Source: JAPLSN01 sp964482955
Lineage (GTDB): Bacteria; Spirochaetota; Spirochaetia; Treponematales; UBA12059
Reading direction: 5' to 3'
Length of the DNA: 64,000 nt
Assembly (NCBI GenBank): GCA_964482955.1
Contig: CAYZZW010000001.1
Location: forward strand, 1 to 64,000
Shown: positions 7,296-15,729 of the stretch, in pieces
Layout: each line of letters opens with the position of its first letter
Position numbering within the stretch: position 1 is the first letter of the stretch
Notes under the pieces: generated by a model
What the model saw: only the letters and a program-made list of their open reading frames with translations
Told to the model about the DNA's origin: nothing
The model's database searches: none
Made by a program: the position numbers and the translations under genes

Positions 7296-8774
7296 GCGGT
7301 CGTCTTCCGTCCGCGTCGACTCGAGCCATTCGCGGGAGAATCCGCAGGAGCACGAAACCGAACGGTAAGTCCGGTACGTGTACTCGGTCCAGCCGCGGAT
7401 CTCGGCGAGGGCGTCGCCCGGTATCGTCTCGGATTCGACGTCTTCGCGTTCGCCCCGCGCGAGCTTTTTTCCGCAGAAGGGGCACAGGGCCAGGCGCCGC
7501 GCCGTCAACTCGCCTGAACCGGTATGTTCGCGCCCCGCTTCGCGCAGGGCGCGGTAGCACGCGGAAAGGGCGTCGTCGTTCCGTATCGATCCGATCGCCT
7601 TATCGTACAGCGAGAGCGATCCCGAGCGGATGAAGATGAGGCACAGATCGGCCAAGGTCGCGGCGTCGGCTACCTTGCCGACGGCCGTTTCGCGCGCCGC
7701 CTCCGACCGGGCCGGGTCGGCCGCCACGGCCGCGTAGAACGCCGGTTGCCCGCCGATGCGTTCCGCGAGAAGTCGCGCGATCGCCTTGGATCCGCAGGTT
7801 TCGAACAGGCGCCGGAGCGCGGCGGCATCCTTGATCCGGCCGAGGAGGAGTTCCGCCTCCGCGACGTTCTTCGCCTTCGGGAACGCGGCCGCCGCGTCGG
7901 CTTCGCCCATGGCGGCGTAGTCCTTGGCCCGCGCGTTCTCCTCGAGGCGCTCGAGCCGCCACGAAGCCGCGCGGCGCACGTCGTCGCAGGCGGCGTCCGA
8001 CGCGACGCGGCGGAGCGTGTCGGCGTCGCCCAACGCGTCGAGCAGCTTGAAGTCGTCGGTGGGGAAAAAGCGCAGGGTCTCGAGGTACAGGATTTTCAGT
8101 TCGCGGTCGTCGAGCGTCTCGGCGACGAAACGCGTCCCGAAGGAACCGACGCGATTTTTCAGGCTCTCGACGAGCGCGACGAAGGCGTCCGGGTCGAGGC
8201 CGCGCGCGAGCTCCGCGGCGCGGTCCTTGAACGCGGCCAGGGCGGCCGCCTGACGCGCGAGGTCCGTGTCCGAGCTCGAGTTCGCGTCGTCGTCGACGAG
8301 GGCTCCCAGGACGGCCGCGAGGAACGCGGGGCGCTCCCCTTTCGGAAAGCACGCGGCGGCGCGGGCGACCTCGAGCCCCGGCTTGTCTCGGATGTACCCG
8401 ATCGCCAGGTCGCGGGCGCGTGCCGCGTCGCCCGCCTTCCGGACGGAGGACACGAGTCCGGCGAGACCCGACGCGTCAAGTTCCTTGCCGCACGCCCGGG
8501 CGAAACGCCCGATCTCGTTTTCGGAAAGCCGCGGGAGGAGAAGCGGAAAGACGGCTTTCGGCTCCATGACGCGGCTCACGGCGGCTTCGACGTGGCCGTG
8601 GGGCTTGTTCGCCTTGACGACGGCGGCCAAGGCGGCGGCGCGCACGCGCGGCTCCGGATCGCGTTCGAGGATTTCGAACAGGGCGTCGTCCTTGTCGAGG
8701 GTCGCGACGGCGATTTCGCGCACGGCGGGATCGGAATGCTTCCACTTGGGCTTGAAGAGATCGTTGATCGGCAT
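7293..8774 (-). CDS. HEAT-like repeat protein with C-terminal zinc-ribbon-like motif
   Basis: Function unknown; 493 residues, no signal peptide or membrane segment, so probably cytoplasmic. The first 400 residues are Ala/Leu/Arg-rich helical repeats of about 30-40 residues (for example SDPAVREIAVATLDKDDALF and EPRVRAAALAAVVKANK), as in HEAT or Armadillo-like scaffolds. The last 60 residues contain CPFCGKK and, about 40 residues later, CSCGF, a plausible split zinc site. HEAT solenoids usually bind proteins, so a scaffold role is inferred. There is no Shine-Dalgarno site; a -10-like CACAAT ends six bases before the ATG. The stop TAG belongs to repeat copy 2. Confidence 0.75.
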   Translation of the reverse strand: MPINDLFKPKWKHSDPAVREIAVATLDKDDALFEILERDPEPRVRAAALAAVVKANKPHGHVEAAVSRVMEPKAVFPLLLPRLSENEIGRFARACGKELDASGLAGLVSSVRKAGDAARARDLAIGYIRDKPGLEVARAAACFPKGERPAFLAAVLGALVDDDANSSSDTDLARQAAALAAFKDRAAELARGLDPDAFVALVESLKNRVGSFGTRFVAETLDDRELKILYLETLRFFPTDDFKLLDALGDADTLRRVASDAACDDVRRAASWRLERLEENARAKDYAAMGEADAAAAFPKAKNVAEAELLLGRIKDAAALRRLFETCGSKAIARLLAERIGGQPAFYAAVAADPARSEAARETAVGKVADAATLADLCLIFIRSGSLSLYDKAIGSIRNDDALSACYRALREAGREHTGSGELTARRLALCPFCGKKLARGEREDVESETIPGDALAEIRGWTEYTYRTYRSVSCSCGFSREWLESTRTEDDR

Positions 8775-8780
8775 GGGGGT

Positions 8781-8809
8781 ATTGTGCGCCCGGGCGCGGT
8801 TCGAAGCAA
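8781..8809 (-). promoter_or_regulatory. Candidate promoter of the HEAT-repeat gene
   Basis: On the minus strand TTGCTT, 17 bases, CACAAT, ending six bases before the ATG. It shares its layout with the oppA promoter and predicts a leaderless mRNA. Confidence 0.35.
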
Positions 8810-9206
8810 GGCCGTCCGGCGCGCGAGGGGGTTCGAGTCCTACCCCTGCCCATTCGGCAGCACGAAAGTGCTGCCATTTCTATTTGCTGCGGACTCGAAC
8901 CGGAGCGAGCGCCGAGCGAATGCGAGGAAGAGCGCGCAGGGATGCGCGCGGAAACGAGCGTAGGCGGCCCGGAAGCCCGAGACACGATGTCGAGGGCTGG
9001 AGGGCGAGTCCTACCCCTGCTAAATAGAAAAGCCGATCCAAAAGGACCGGGTGTCTTTGATTGCTGACGGACTCGCCTTCCGGTCGGCAACGTCGTGTTG
9101 CCTCCCTCCAGGCCGCTCCCCCTCGCTGGCGGCGCGCTTCCTGCGCGCCTTCCGCGCCTATTCGGCGCGCGCGAGGGGGCTTCGAGTCCTACCCCTGCTT
9201 CCAAAT

Positions 9207-9245
9207 AAAAACCGGATTTCGCGCAATGCGCAAAATCCGGTTTTT
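9207..9245 (-). terminator. Bidirectional hairpin terminator after the tRNA
   Basis: AAAAACCGGATTT-CGCGC paired with GCGC-AAAATCCGGTTTTT; the minus-strand version starts two bases after the tRNA and ends in a T run. It can also act on the plus strand. Confidence 0.75.
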
Positions 9246-9246
9246 C

Positions 9247-9319
9247 TAGCAGGGGTAGGACTCGAACCTACGACCTCCGGGTTATGAGCCCGACGAGCTG
9301 CCAACTGCTCTACCCTGCG
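9247..9319 (-). tRNA. Initiator tRNA-fMet (CAT)
   Basis: A 73-base cloverleaf with anticodon CAT in the loop CTCATAA. Three features mark it as the initiator: the first acceptor pair is a C-T mismatch, the anticodon stem ends in three G-C pairs (GGG/CCC), and the D stem has A11-T24 (GAGC/GCTC). The T arm is GTAGG-TTCGAGT-CCTAC. The CCA end is not encoded. A strong promoter lies 14 bases upstream and a hairpin terminator directly after. Confidence 0.95.
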
Positions 9320-9332
9320 TCGTGTTGTACCG

Positions 9333-9361
9333 AATGTACATAAATGGAAGAAAAATGTCAA
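9333..9361 (-). promoter_or_regulatory. Promoter of the initiator tRNA
   Basis: On the minus strand a perfect TTGACA, 17 bases, TACATT, set in A+T-rich DNA; the predicted start is about seven bases before the mature tRNA 5' end. Confidence 0.75.
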
Positions 9362-9424
9362 TCGGGGGGCTTCGGGGAAAGATGAATTGACCTCTGGGGG
9401 GTTTCGGCATAGGATTGGAGGAAC

Positions 9425-11584
9425 ATGAAACGGATCGGCATTCTCGCCTCGCTTCTCGCGGTCTTCACGACGTTCCTCATGGCCGACCAGATCGATCTGA
9501 CCAAGAGCCATACCTGGGTCTACGAGGGATACTTCATCGGCAACCTCGACAAGTTGCCGGAACCGGACGAGCTCGGGTGGTACAGCTTCCCGCCGACGTC
9601 GGGCAAGCGTCCCCAGCTCATGCGAGACATGAAATTCGAGAACGTCGAACCCTTCAATCCGCTCGACCCGACCCGCAAGCCGCCCGTGCAGATGACCATG
9701 CTCATCCCCTTCGAAGCGGACCTGATCCTGCTCAACGCGTCGGATCCCGCGCTCTACCTGGCCCACATCGGCGTGAACTGGGAAATCTACCTCAACGGGA
9801 ACCTCCTCCGCTCCGAGCTGTACCAGACTCCGTCGGGAGAGATCACGCGCGAGCGGTCGCTCCGCGGCGAGCTCGTGGTCCTCGACAAGCGCTACCTCAA
9901 GTTCGGGCGGAACGTCCTGGCGTTCCGGATTTTCGGCGACCCGAACGACGACCGCACCGGCTTCGGCCGCAACGGCCCGTACGTCATCGACCGGTACGAG
10001 AAGCTGTCCGCCCGCAACAACGAGTACATCGACTTGATGCTGATCGGGATCTACGCGTTCTTCGCGGTCTACCACGCGATCCTGTTCGGCCTCCGGCCCC
10101 GCGTGAAATCCTATCTGTACTACGGCGTCTCGACCCTGCTCCTGTCGCTCTACCTGCTCGCGAAAACCCGCACGATCACCGCGCTCATCCCCGACACGGC
10201 GATCGTCAGCGTGATCGAATACGGCGCGCTCTTCCTCGTGCTGCCGGCCATCTCGTGGTTCCTCGAATCGACGATACTCGGCCGGGTTTCCGTCTTCTCG
10301 AAGGTGTACGCCGCCGTGTGCGTCGCGCTCGTCGTCCCGACGTTCTTCCTCCGCCAGGAACCCGTGCTCATCGTCTTCTTCGGCCTTTCGGCCGTCGCGG
10401 CCCTGCACCTCCTCGTCTCGGTGTTCCTGGGAACGATGGCGCGCTCGTTCGCCGCCCGGATGCAGGAGACGAACGAATCGTTCTGGAAGCGCTTCGTGCC
10501 CGCGTTCGTCAAGTCGACCGTGTTCCATCCCGCCGGCCAGTACCTGTTCTTCGTGACCGTGTTCGCGGTGGCGCTGGTGGCGGACGCCTTCGTCACGAGC
10601 CTGGGCGGCGTCGGCATGTATTCGAAGTACGCCTACCTCGTGCTCGTCCTCGGTACGGCCGGCATCCTGGCCTTCGACTTCATGGGCATGTGGCGCGAGG
10701 CCGAGGAACTGACCGACACCCTCGAGCTCAAGGTCGAGGAACGCACGCACGCCCTCCGTGACGCCACGGAAAAGCAGAAGACGCTCAACTCGGACTTCGC
10801 CGACGGTAACCGCCGCCTGTCCGACGCGATGGCCGCGGCCGAGCGCGACATGAAGATGGCCATCACCGTCCAGCGCGGCTTCTTCCCGCCGAAAGCCCCG
10901 CCCGTCGACGGGTGGGACATCGCCTTCGAGTCCAGGCCCGCCTCGGGCGTCTCGGGCGACTTCTACGATTTCTACACCGAAGGCGCGCGGCTCGACGGAC
11001 TCATCGTCGGAGACGTGTCCGGGCGCGGCATCTCCTCGGGCCTCATCACGGTCCTGGCCCGGTCCATCTTCTTCAGGGGTTTCAAGAACGGCGCGGGCAA
11101 GCCGCTGCCCGACATCGTCGACGCCGCCAACAACGACCTCGTGAAGGAACTTTCGGCGGTCGACAACTTCCTCACGGCGGTCATGCTCCGCTTCAAGGGC
11201 AACGACGTGGACTACGTCAACGCGGCCAACGCCGACATAATCGTGCGGAAAAAGGGATCGGGCAAGCCCGCGGTCGTGGCGCCCAAGGACGGATCCGCGT
11301 ACAAGGGGTCCCAGCTCGGCCGCGACCGGCTCGAGGCCAGGCTCAGGCTGCTCCGCTTTTCGCTGGAACCCGGCGACGTCCTGCTCGTGATCACCGACTG
11401 CATCGTCGAGAACGTCGGACGCGCCGGCCGCTACGGCATGGAACGCCTGCTCGCCTCGTTCGGCGGCTCCACGGGCGCTACGGCGCGCGAGATCCTCGAC
11501 GACATCTTGAACGATTTCAAGACCTACAACGCCGGACACGAGATCGCCGACGATCTCACCGCGATGGTGCTCGTCCGGAAGTAG
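9425..11584 (+). CDS. 7TM receptor with SpoIIE-type PP2C phosphatase
   Basis: A 719-residue membrane serine phosphatase. A signal peptide (to about 20) is followed by an extracytoplasmic beta domain (about 30-190, 7TMR-DISM-like with a VNWEIYLNGNLL jelly-roll motif), seven membrane spans (about 201-420), a coiled coil (425-480), and a PP2C/SpoIIE domain (485 to end). Metal ligands are visible: GVSGDFYDF (Asp512, Asp515), VGDVSGRG (Asp530) and ADDLTAMVLV at the end. Such proteins dephosphorylate STAS anti-anti-sigma factors in response to an external cue, and a STAS gene faces it 13 bases away. GGAGGAAC precedes the ATG. TTGACC-N17-TAGGAT at 9387-9415 is promoter-like, but its start would cut into that site. 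Confidence 0.92.
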   Translation: MKRIGILASLLAVFTTFLMADQIDLTKSHTWVYEGYFIGNLDKLPEPDELGWYSFPPTSGKRPQLMRDMKFENVEPFNPLDPTRKPPVQMTMLIPFEADLILLNASDPALYLAHIGVNWEIYLNGNLLRSELYQTPSGEITRERSLRGELVVLDKRYLKFGRNVLAFRIFGDPNDDRTGFGRNGPYVIDRYEKLSARNNEYIDLMLIGIYAFFAVYHAILFGLRPRVKSYLYYGVSTLLLSLYLLAKTRTITALIPDTAIVSVIEYGALFLVLPAISWFLESTILGRVSVFSKVYAAVCVALVVPTFFLRQEPVLIVFFGLSAVAALHLLVSVFLGTMARSFAARMQETNESFWKRFVPAFVKSTVFHPAGQYLFFVTVFAVALVADAFVTSLGGVGMYSKYAYLVLVLGTAGILAFDFMGMWREAEELTDTLELKVEERTHALRDATEKQKTLNSDFADGNRRLSDAMAAAERDMKMAITVQRGFFPPKAPPVDGWDIAFESRPASGVSGDFYDFYTEGARLDGLIVGDVSGRGISSGLITVLARSIFFRGFKNGAGKPLPDIVDAANNDLVKELSAVDNFLTAVMLRFKGNDVDYVNAANADIIVRKKGSGKPAVVAPKDGSAYKGSQLGRDRLEARLRLLRFSLEPGDVLLVITDCIVENVGRAGRYGMERLLASFGGSTGATAREILDDILNDFKTYNAGHEIADDLTAMVLVRK

Positions 11585-11597
11585 TCCCCGCCGGAAC

Positions 11598-11993
11598 TCA
11601 GGTCCGCGCCGCGAGGTGCTCGACGGCCCTTTCGTCCGAGTAGTACGTGGAGATGAAATCCTTGAGGTTGACGAGGTCGAAGACTTCCTTGATCTTCGGC
11701 GGCACGTTGAGGAGCACGAGCTCGCCGCCCGCGGCCGAAAGGTTCTTCTTGGCGCGGATGATGGAGCCGATGGCGGTGGAGTCCACGTAGGACAGGTGTT
11801 CGAGGTTCACGGCGAACTTGCGCATGCGGCCGTCGCAGAGGGTTTTCACGAGCAGGTCGAACTCGGAGGAATTTTCCATGCTGATGGCGCCGCGGACCGA
11901 CAGCTTGACGGCGTAGCTCGCGACGTCGCTTTCGTCGAAGGCGCCTTCGCGGAGCGGAAGGAACTCGAGGTTGAAGAGGATGCCCATCGACAT
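11598..11993 (-). CDS. STAS-domain anti-anti-sigma factor
   Basis: A 131-residue cytoplasmic STAS protein. The phosphorylatable loop reads YVDSTAIGSI; the Ser in DST is where the partner kinase modifies SpoIIAA-like proteins. The preceding strand (KFAVNLEHLSYVD) and following helix (IIRAKKNLSAAGGELVLLNVP) fit the fold. A short N-terminal extension precedes the domain. Dephosphorylation by the facing SpoIIE phosphatase would free it to bind an anti-sigma factor, but no anti-sigma kinase gene is in the window. No clear ribosome site is present; the ATG at 11993 and another two codons later are both possible. It lies 48 bases downstream of repeat copy 3. Confidence 0.9.
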   Translation of the reverse strand: MSMGILFNLEFLPLREGAFDESDVASYAVKLSVRGAISMENSSEFDLLVKTLCDGRMRKFAVNLEHLSYVDSTAIGSIIRAKKNLSAAGGELVLLNVPPKIKEVFDLVNLKDFISTYYSDERAVEHLAART

Positions 11994-12041
11994 CCATTCT
12001 AAGCTTTAATCCGTCCGCGGGCAAACGAAAACGGAGGCTCG

Positions 12042-12184
12042 GGAGTTTGTCGGACTTGTCCTATTTGAATGAGAAAAATCGCGGAATCGCGATTTTTCAA
12101 CACTGCAAACTCCGAAAGGAGCCTTCAAGTCAGAGATTTTTCACGCTCATAGCGTGAAAAATCAACAAGCCCGACAGGCTCCTA
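12042..12184. repeat. Structured intergenic repeat, copy 3 (inverted orientation)
   Basis: 143 bp, same architecture as copy 1 but turned round: on the plus strand GGAGTTTGTCGGACTTG comes first and CAAGCCCGACAGGCTCCT last. The conserved hairpin stem AAAAATCGCG has loop ATTC in common orientation; the variable hairpin has stem CACGCT/AGCGTG. The TAG at 12182-12184 is the stop codon of the TPR gene, now supplied by the other arm. Confidence 0.85.
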
Positions 12185-12853
12185 GGCGCCGAGCTTGGCC
12201 TTGGCGCGCGTCTGGCCCGCCTGCGCCTCCGCCGAGAGCGGGGACAGTTTCAGCGCCCTTCCGTAGTAGTCCACGGCCCGGGCCCACTGGCCGATATTTT
12301 CCATGGCTACGCCGAAACGGATCCACCACAGGGCGATGGTCGGTTCGCGGGCGACGGCCAGGGTGTAGGACATGTCGGCGTGCTCGTACTGCTTGCGGAT
12401 CTGGTAGATCTCGCCCATGAAAAAGTAGGCGGTGGACACGCGGTCCGCGAACTCGCCGGAGTTTTCGATGTATTTCTGGAGGCTCTTGAGCGCGAGGTCG
12501 TACTTGCCGAGGTAGAAGTACGCCTCTCCCATGGTTTCCACGATACGTGCGTCGAAGCGTATGGCGAGGCCTTTCGTCCCGACGTCGACGACTTCCTGGT
12601 AGCGGCGGAGCCGGAACAGGCACCAGGTCTTGACGGTGTAGGATTCCATGTTTGCCGTATCGGCGGCGAGTTCCTGGTCGCAGATGGCGATGGCGCCTCG
12701 GTAGGCGGCGTCGGCTTCCTGGGTCTTGCCCGCCACCTGGAGATCGCGTCCCTTCCGGTAGAGCGCGAGCGCGTCCGCCTTGTCGGCTTGGGCGAAGGCC
12801 GCCTGCGCGAAAGCCGCGACGAGGGCCAGGCAGATCAACGTCCGTTTCAACAT
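12182..12853 (-). CDS. Exported TPR protein
   Basis: 223 residues with a signal peptide ending near AQAAFAQ, so periplasmic. At least four tetratricopeptide-like helix pairs follow: ADALALYRKGRDLQVAGKTQ, AETMGEAYFYLGKYDLALKS-type and WARAVDYYGRALKLSP. TPR solenoids mediate protein contacts; the partner is unknown. The ATG at 12853 has GGGGGTG six bases upstream; a GTG two codons earlier overlaps that site and is less likely. It lies downstream of a lipoprotein gene, with a terminator between. Its stop is the first triplet of repeat copy 3, and the STAS gene follows on the same strand. Confidence 0.82.
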   Translation of the reverse strand: MLKRTLICLALVAAFAQAAFAQADKADALALYRKGRDLQVAGKTQEADAAYRGAIAICDQELAADTANMESYTVKTWCLFRLRRYQEVVDVGTKGLAIRFDARIVETMGEAYFYLGKYDLALKSLQKYIENSGEFADRVSTAYFFMGEIYQIRKQYEHADMSYTLAVAREPTIALWWIRFGVAMENIGQWARAVDYYGRALKLSPLSAEAQAGQTRAKAKLGA

Positions 12854-13011
12854 GGTCACCCCCGGGAACGCGCGGCCTGACGCCGCGCCGTGTCGTCGAA
12901 CCGCGAAAGCGCCGAAGCGCGGCGAGGTTCGGTACGAGACGGGGATAGTACAACGCCGCCGCGACCCTCGGCAAGCCGGGCCGAGGGCGCGCCGTCCCGT
13001 CGCGCCGGGCG

Positions 13012-13040
13012 AAAAAAAGGCCGCCCCTGACGGAGCGGCC
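13012..13040 (-). terminator. Rho-independent terminator after the lipoprotein gene
   Basis: On the minus strand GGCCGCTCC-GTCA-GGGGCGGCC (9-bp stem with one G-T) is followed by seven T, 20 bases past the stop. Confidence 0.85.
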
Positions 13041-13060
13041 TTCGGTCGGACGGAGCGGTC

Positions 13061-13609
13061 TTATTTGACCGGGTCGAGCGGGATGCGGCAGAAATCGGCG
13101 TAGTAGTCGTCGCCGTTGATCTCGATGAGCCCCTTGAAGAGGTTCTCGGTGCTCGTGACGCGGCCGAGGAACCAGTTGCCCTTGCGGTAGGTGTCCTGGT
13201 CGGTCTTTTCGTGGACGCCGATGTAGGTGTTGGCGAAGACGGCGGCGCCGACGGCGAAGTCCGCCTTGACGGCCTTGCGGCTCTGCACGGCGTAGTTCAC
13301 CCACTCCTTCTGGCCGTTGGACGCCCAGAGGATCTCGGCCTGGTTCTTCGTGGCGGTGCTGGCGGCGGTGAGGACGCGGGCGACGCCCCAATCGGCGTCG
13401 AGCATGGAGCCGGCGCCGCGGCCGGCGAGGATGTCGCCGGACTGGAAGTCGACGGCGGCGCCCACGGTGCCGACGGCGGGCACGCCGGACGCGGCGGCGT
13501 TGCCGGTCGCGCCGATGGCGCCTTCGAGCGCGCCGCGGGCGAGGGATTCGCAGGAAACGAGCGCCGCGACGAGGGCGACGACGATCAGGATGAGGGGAAA
13601 CTTTTTCAT
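13061..13609 (-). CDS. Small lipoprotein of unknown function
   Basis: 182 residues. A lipoprotein signal (MKKFPLILIVVALVAALVSC) has lipobox ALVSC, so the protein is anchored by its N-terminal Cys. The next 40 residues are Gly/Ala-rich (GALEGAIGATGNAAASGVPA). The remainder is a compact domain with NQAEILWASNGQKEWVNY and KGNWFLGRVTSTENLFKGLIEINGDDYYADFCRIPL, which resembles periplasmic beta-rich domains seen in spirochaete-type proteins; I cannot name the family. GAGGACTTC before the ATG is the ribosome site. A terminator follows, so it is probably a single-gene unit. Confidence 0.72.
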   Translation of the reverse strand: MKKFPLILIVVALVAALVSCESLARGALEGAIGATGNAAASGVPAVGTVGAAVDFQSGDILAGRGAGSMLDADWGVARVLTAASTATKNQAEILWASNGQKEWVNYAVQSRKAVKADFAVGAAVFANTYIGVHEKTDQDTYRKGNWFLGRVTSTENLFKGLIEINGDDYYADFCRIPLDPVK

Positions 13610-13654
13610 GAAGTCCTCCGGGTTCTTGGTACGCGGACGCGGAGCGCCCAGCGA

Positions 13655-13668
13655 TCGCGCGGGTTCGA
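13655..13668. repeat. Orphan tRNA T-arm-like palindrome
   Basis: GCGGGTTCGAACCCGC fits a tRNA T stem-loop read on the minus strand, preceded by GGATGTC like an anticodon-stem end plus variable loop. No matching acceptor or anticodon arm could be found, so this is at most a tRNA 3' fragment. Confidence 0.35.
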
Positions 13669-13752
13669 ACCCGCGACATCCGTATTGTATCGCATCGCGC
13701 CGAATATGCAAAGGCGTCGCGCGTTTTCGCGGGCGTTCCGCGCGACGTTCCC

Positions 13753-15729
13753 TCACATCAGGCTGACGGGATCGGGATCGATCTCGACATGGACGGCTTG
13801 GGGTGTCAGGAACTCCGCGATGGCCGAGCGCAGGGCGGTCCGGGCGCCGTTCGGATCGGAGGACCGGAGCACGACATGCGCCCGCACGTTGCCCGCCACC
13901 ATGCCAACGGGGCAGTCCGCCGGGCCGAGGACTTCGGCGCCCGCGGGAGCGGCGGCCCGCGCGAGGGCGGCGAATTCCTCCGCGGCGGCGCGCGCGCGCG
14001 GGCCGTCCTTCGAGCGGAAGACGACGCGGACGAGGCGCGCGAAGGGCGGGAACCCGAGTTCGCGGCGGACCTCGAGCTCGGCGGCGTAGAACGCCTCGAG
14101 GTCGTGGGCGGCGGCCGCGGCGATCACGGGGCTCCGGGGCCGGTAGGTCTGCACGATCACCTTCCCGTCCGGCGTGAAGCGGCCGGCGCGGCCCGCGACC
14201 TGCGTGATGAGGGCGAAGGTGCGTTCCGCCGCGCGGAAGTCCGGCAGGTTCATGGTGGTGTCCGCGAGCACGACGCCGACGAGCTTGACGCCGGGGAAGT
14301 TGAGGCCCTTGGCCACCATCTGCGTGCCGAGAAGGACGTCGAACTCCCGCGCGCGGAAGCCGTCGAGCACCGCCTCGAGCGAACCCTTCTTCGCGACCGA
14401 GTCCGCGTCGAGCCGCGCGATCCGGAGATCCGGGAAGAGACGCGTTACGTCCTCCTCGACGCGCTCGGTGCCGAAGCCCTTCCAGCCCGTGTCGAGCGAG
14501 CCGCAGGAAGGGCAGGCGGACGGCGGCGCCGCGGAAAAGCCGCAGTAGTGGCACACCACCCTGCCCCGCTCCTTGTGGTACGTGAGCGGGACGGAGCAGT
14601 GGCGGCAGGTCAGCTCCGAGCCGCAGCTCTCGCAGCGCCAGAAGTACGAAAAGCCGCGGCGGTTCAGGAAGAGGACGCTCTGGCCGCCTTGATCCTTGGT
14701 CCGCCTGAGCTCCTCGGCGAGGCGCTTCGACAGCGCGCCCGTCTCGTTCCGCATGTCGACGACTTCTATGGAAGGAAGCGATCCGCCCGCGAGGCGCCTC
14801 GTGAGGTCGAGGCGCTCGATGCGGCCTTCGCGCATGAGGTGGAACGACTCGACGGAGGGCGTCGCCGAGCCCATGAGGAGCCGGGCGCCGGCTTCCGCGC
14901 AGCGGCGCATGGCCACCTGGCGGGCGTGGTAGCGCGGCGTCGAGCCGGCCTTGTAGCTGCCCTCGTGTTCCTCGTCGAGGACGACGAGGCCGAGCTTCCG
15001 CACCGGCGCGAACACCGCGCTCCGGGCGCCGACGGCCACGAGGGCTTCGCCGCGGAGGAGGCGGCGCCACTCGCCGAGGCGCTGCGAGGGCGTGAGCCGC
15101 GAATGGAGGACCGCGCACGACGGGCCGAAGCGCGAGCTGACCGCCTCGACCACCTGATGAGTGAGCGCGATCTCGGGGACCAGGTAGATGACGCCGCGTC
15201 CCTCGGCGAGCGTGGCTTCGGCGACGCGCAGGAAGACTTCCGTCTTGCCGGAGCCGGTCATGCCGAAGAGGTAGCGCGTGCCGCCGGGCGACGAGAGCGA
15301 GCGGTCGATCGCGCGCCGCTGCTCGTCGGACAGCTCGACCGAGTCGGAGGACGCGGGTTCGTCGTCGAGCGGCAGCGCGGGCGGTTCCGTCTCGCGGCGG
15401 CCGGACGGAAGCATGGCGGCGAGGGCTTCGCCGAAGGCGCAGAAGTACATGCCGGCCGTCCACCGCGCGAGCTCGATGGTGCCCTCGTCGAAGAGCGGTT
15501 CGTCGTCGACGACGCGGACGAGATCCTTCACGATCGCGTCCGGCAGGTCGCACGACTCGGCGAGGCCGACGACGAAGCCGGTCATGATCCGGCGGCCGAA
15601 GGGCGCCTCGACGCGGAGCCCGATCCCCGCCTTCATGCCGGCGGGTACGCGGTACGTGAAGGTCTTGTCCACGGGGACGTCGAAGGCGACGAGGGCGAAC
15701 GGGCTCAAGGCGGCCGGATCCGGACTCAA
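13753..15729 (-). CDS. priA: Primosomal protein N' (PriA helicase)
   Basis: A superfamily 2 DNA helicase that reloads the replisome at stalled forks. The N-terminus (LVAFDVPVDKTFTYRVP) is the 3'-end-binding domain. Then come Walker A (GMTGSGKTE), the DEEH box (VVLDEEHEGSYK), SATPS, and a zinc-binding insert with Cys pairs (CESCGSELTCRHC, CHYCGF, CPSCGS). The helicase C-terminal motif LITQVAGRAGR is intact. No ATG fits; the TTG at 15729 overlaps the glycosylase stop (TTGA), giving 658 residues, and a second TTG lies seven codons on. The start is therefore uncertain, but the overlap implies coupling to the uracil-DNA glycosylase. A housekeeping repair/replication pair. Confidence 0.95.
   Translation of the reverse strand: MSPDPAALSPFALVAFDVPVDKTFTYRVPAGMKAGIGLRVEAPFGRRIMTGFVVGLAESCDLPDAIVKDLVRVVDDEPLFDEGTIELARWTAGMYFCAFGEALAAMLPSGRRETEPPALPLDDEPASSDSVELSDEQRRAIDRSLSSPGGTRYLFGMTGSGKTEVFLRVAEATLAEGRGVIYLVPEIALTHQVVEAVSSRFGPSCAVLHSRLTPSQRLGEWRRLLRGEALVAVGARSAVFAPVRKLGLVVLDEEHEGSYKAGSTPRYHARQVAMRRCAEAGARLLMGSATPSVESFHLMREGRIERLDLTRRLAGGSLPSIEVVDMRNETGALSKRLAEELRRTKDQGGQSVLFLNRRGFSYFWRCESCGSELTCRHCSVPLTYHKERGRVVCHYCGFSAAPPSACPSCGSLDTGWKGFGTERVEEDVTRLFPDLRIARLDADSVAKKGSLEAVLDGFRAREFDVLLGTQMVAKGLNFPGVKLVGVVLADTTMNLPDFRAAERTFALITQVAGRAGRFTPDGKVIVQTYRPRSPVIAAAAAHDLEAFYAAELEVRRELGFPPFARLVRVVFRSKDGPRARAAAEEFAALARAAAPAGAEVLGPADCPVGMVAGNVRAHVVLRSSDPNGARTALRSAIAEFLTPQAVHVEIDPDPVSLM

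Larger units (their letters stand above)
8775..9246. repeat. Array of initiator-tRNA 3'-end-like segments
   Basis: 472 bases without a gene. The string TTCGAGTCCTACCCCTGC, identical to the T-loop, T-stem and acceptor 3' end of the adjacent tRNA, occurs on the plus strand at 8832-8849 and 9181-9198, and in part (from CGAGTCC) at 9005-9020. Spacing is about 175 bp. Each is followed by a hairpin and then by GGACTCG, a reversed T-arm, about 60-80 bases on. The stretches 8893-8998 and 9088-9190 resemble each other as diverged inverted copies. The third unit and the real tRNA form one large palindrome around the terminator hairpin. Confidence 0.7.

Noticed and set aside
8832..9198. Extra initiator tRNA genes
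   Set aside because: Only the 3' quarter of the tRNA is repeated; D and anticodon arms are missing in all three copies.
13655..13668. A functional tRNA gene
   Set aside because: Only a T-arm-like palindrome is present; no anticodon arm or acceptor partner could be folded.
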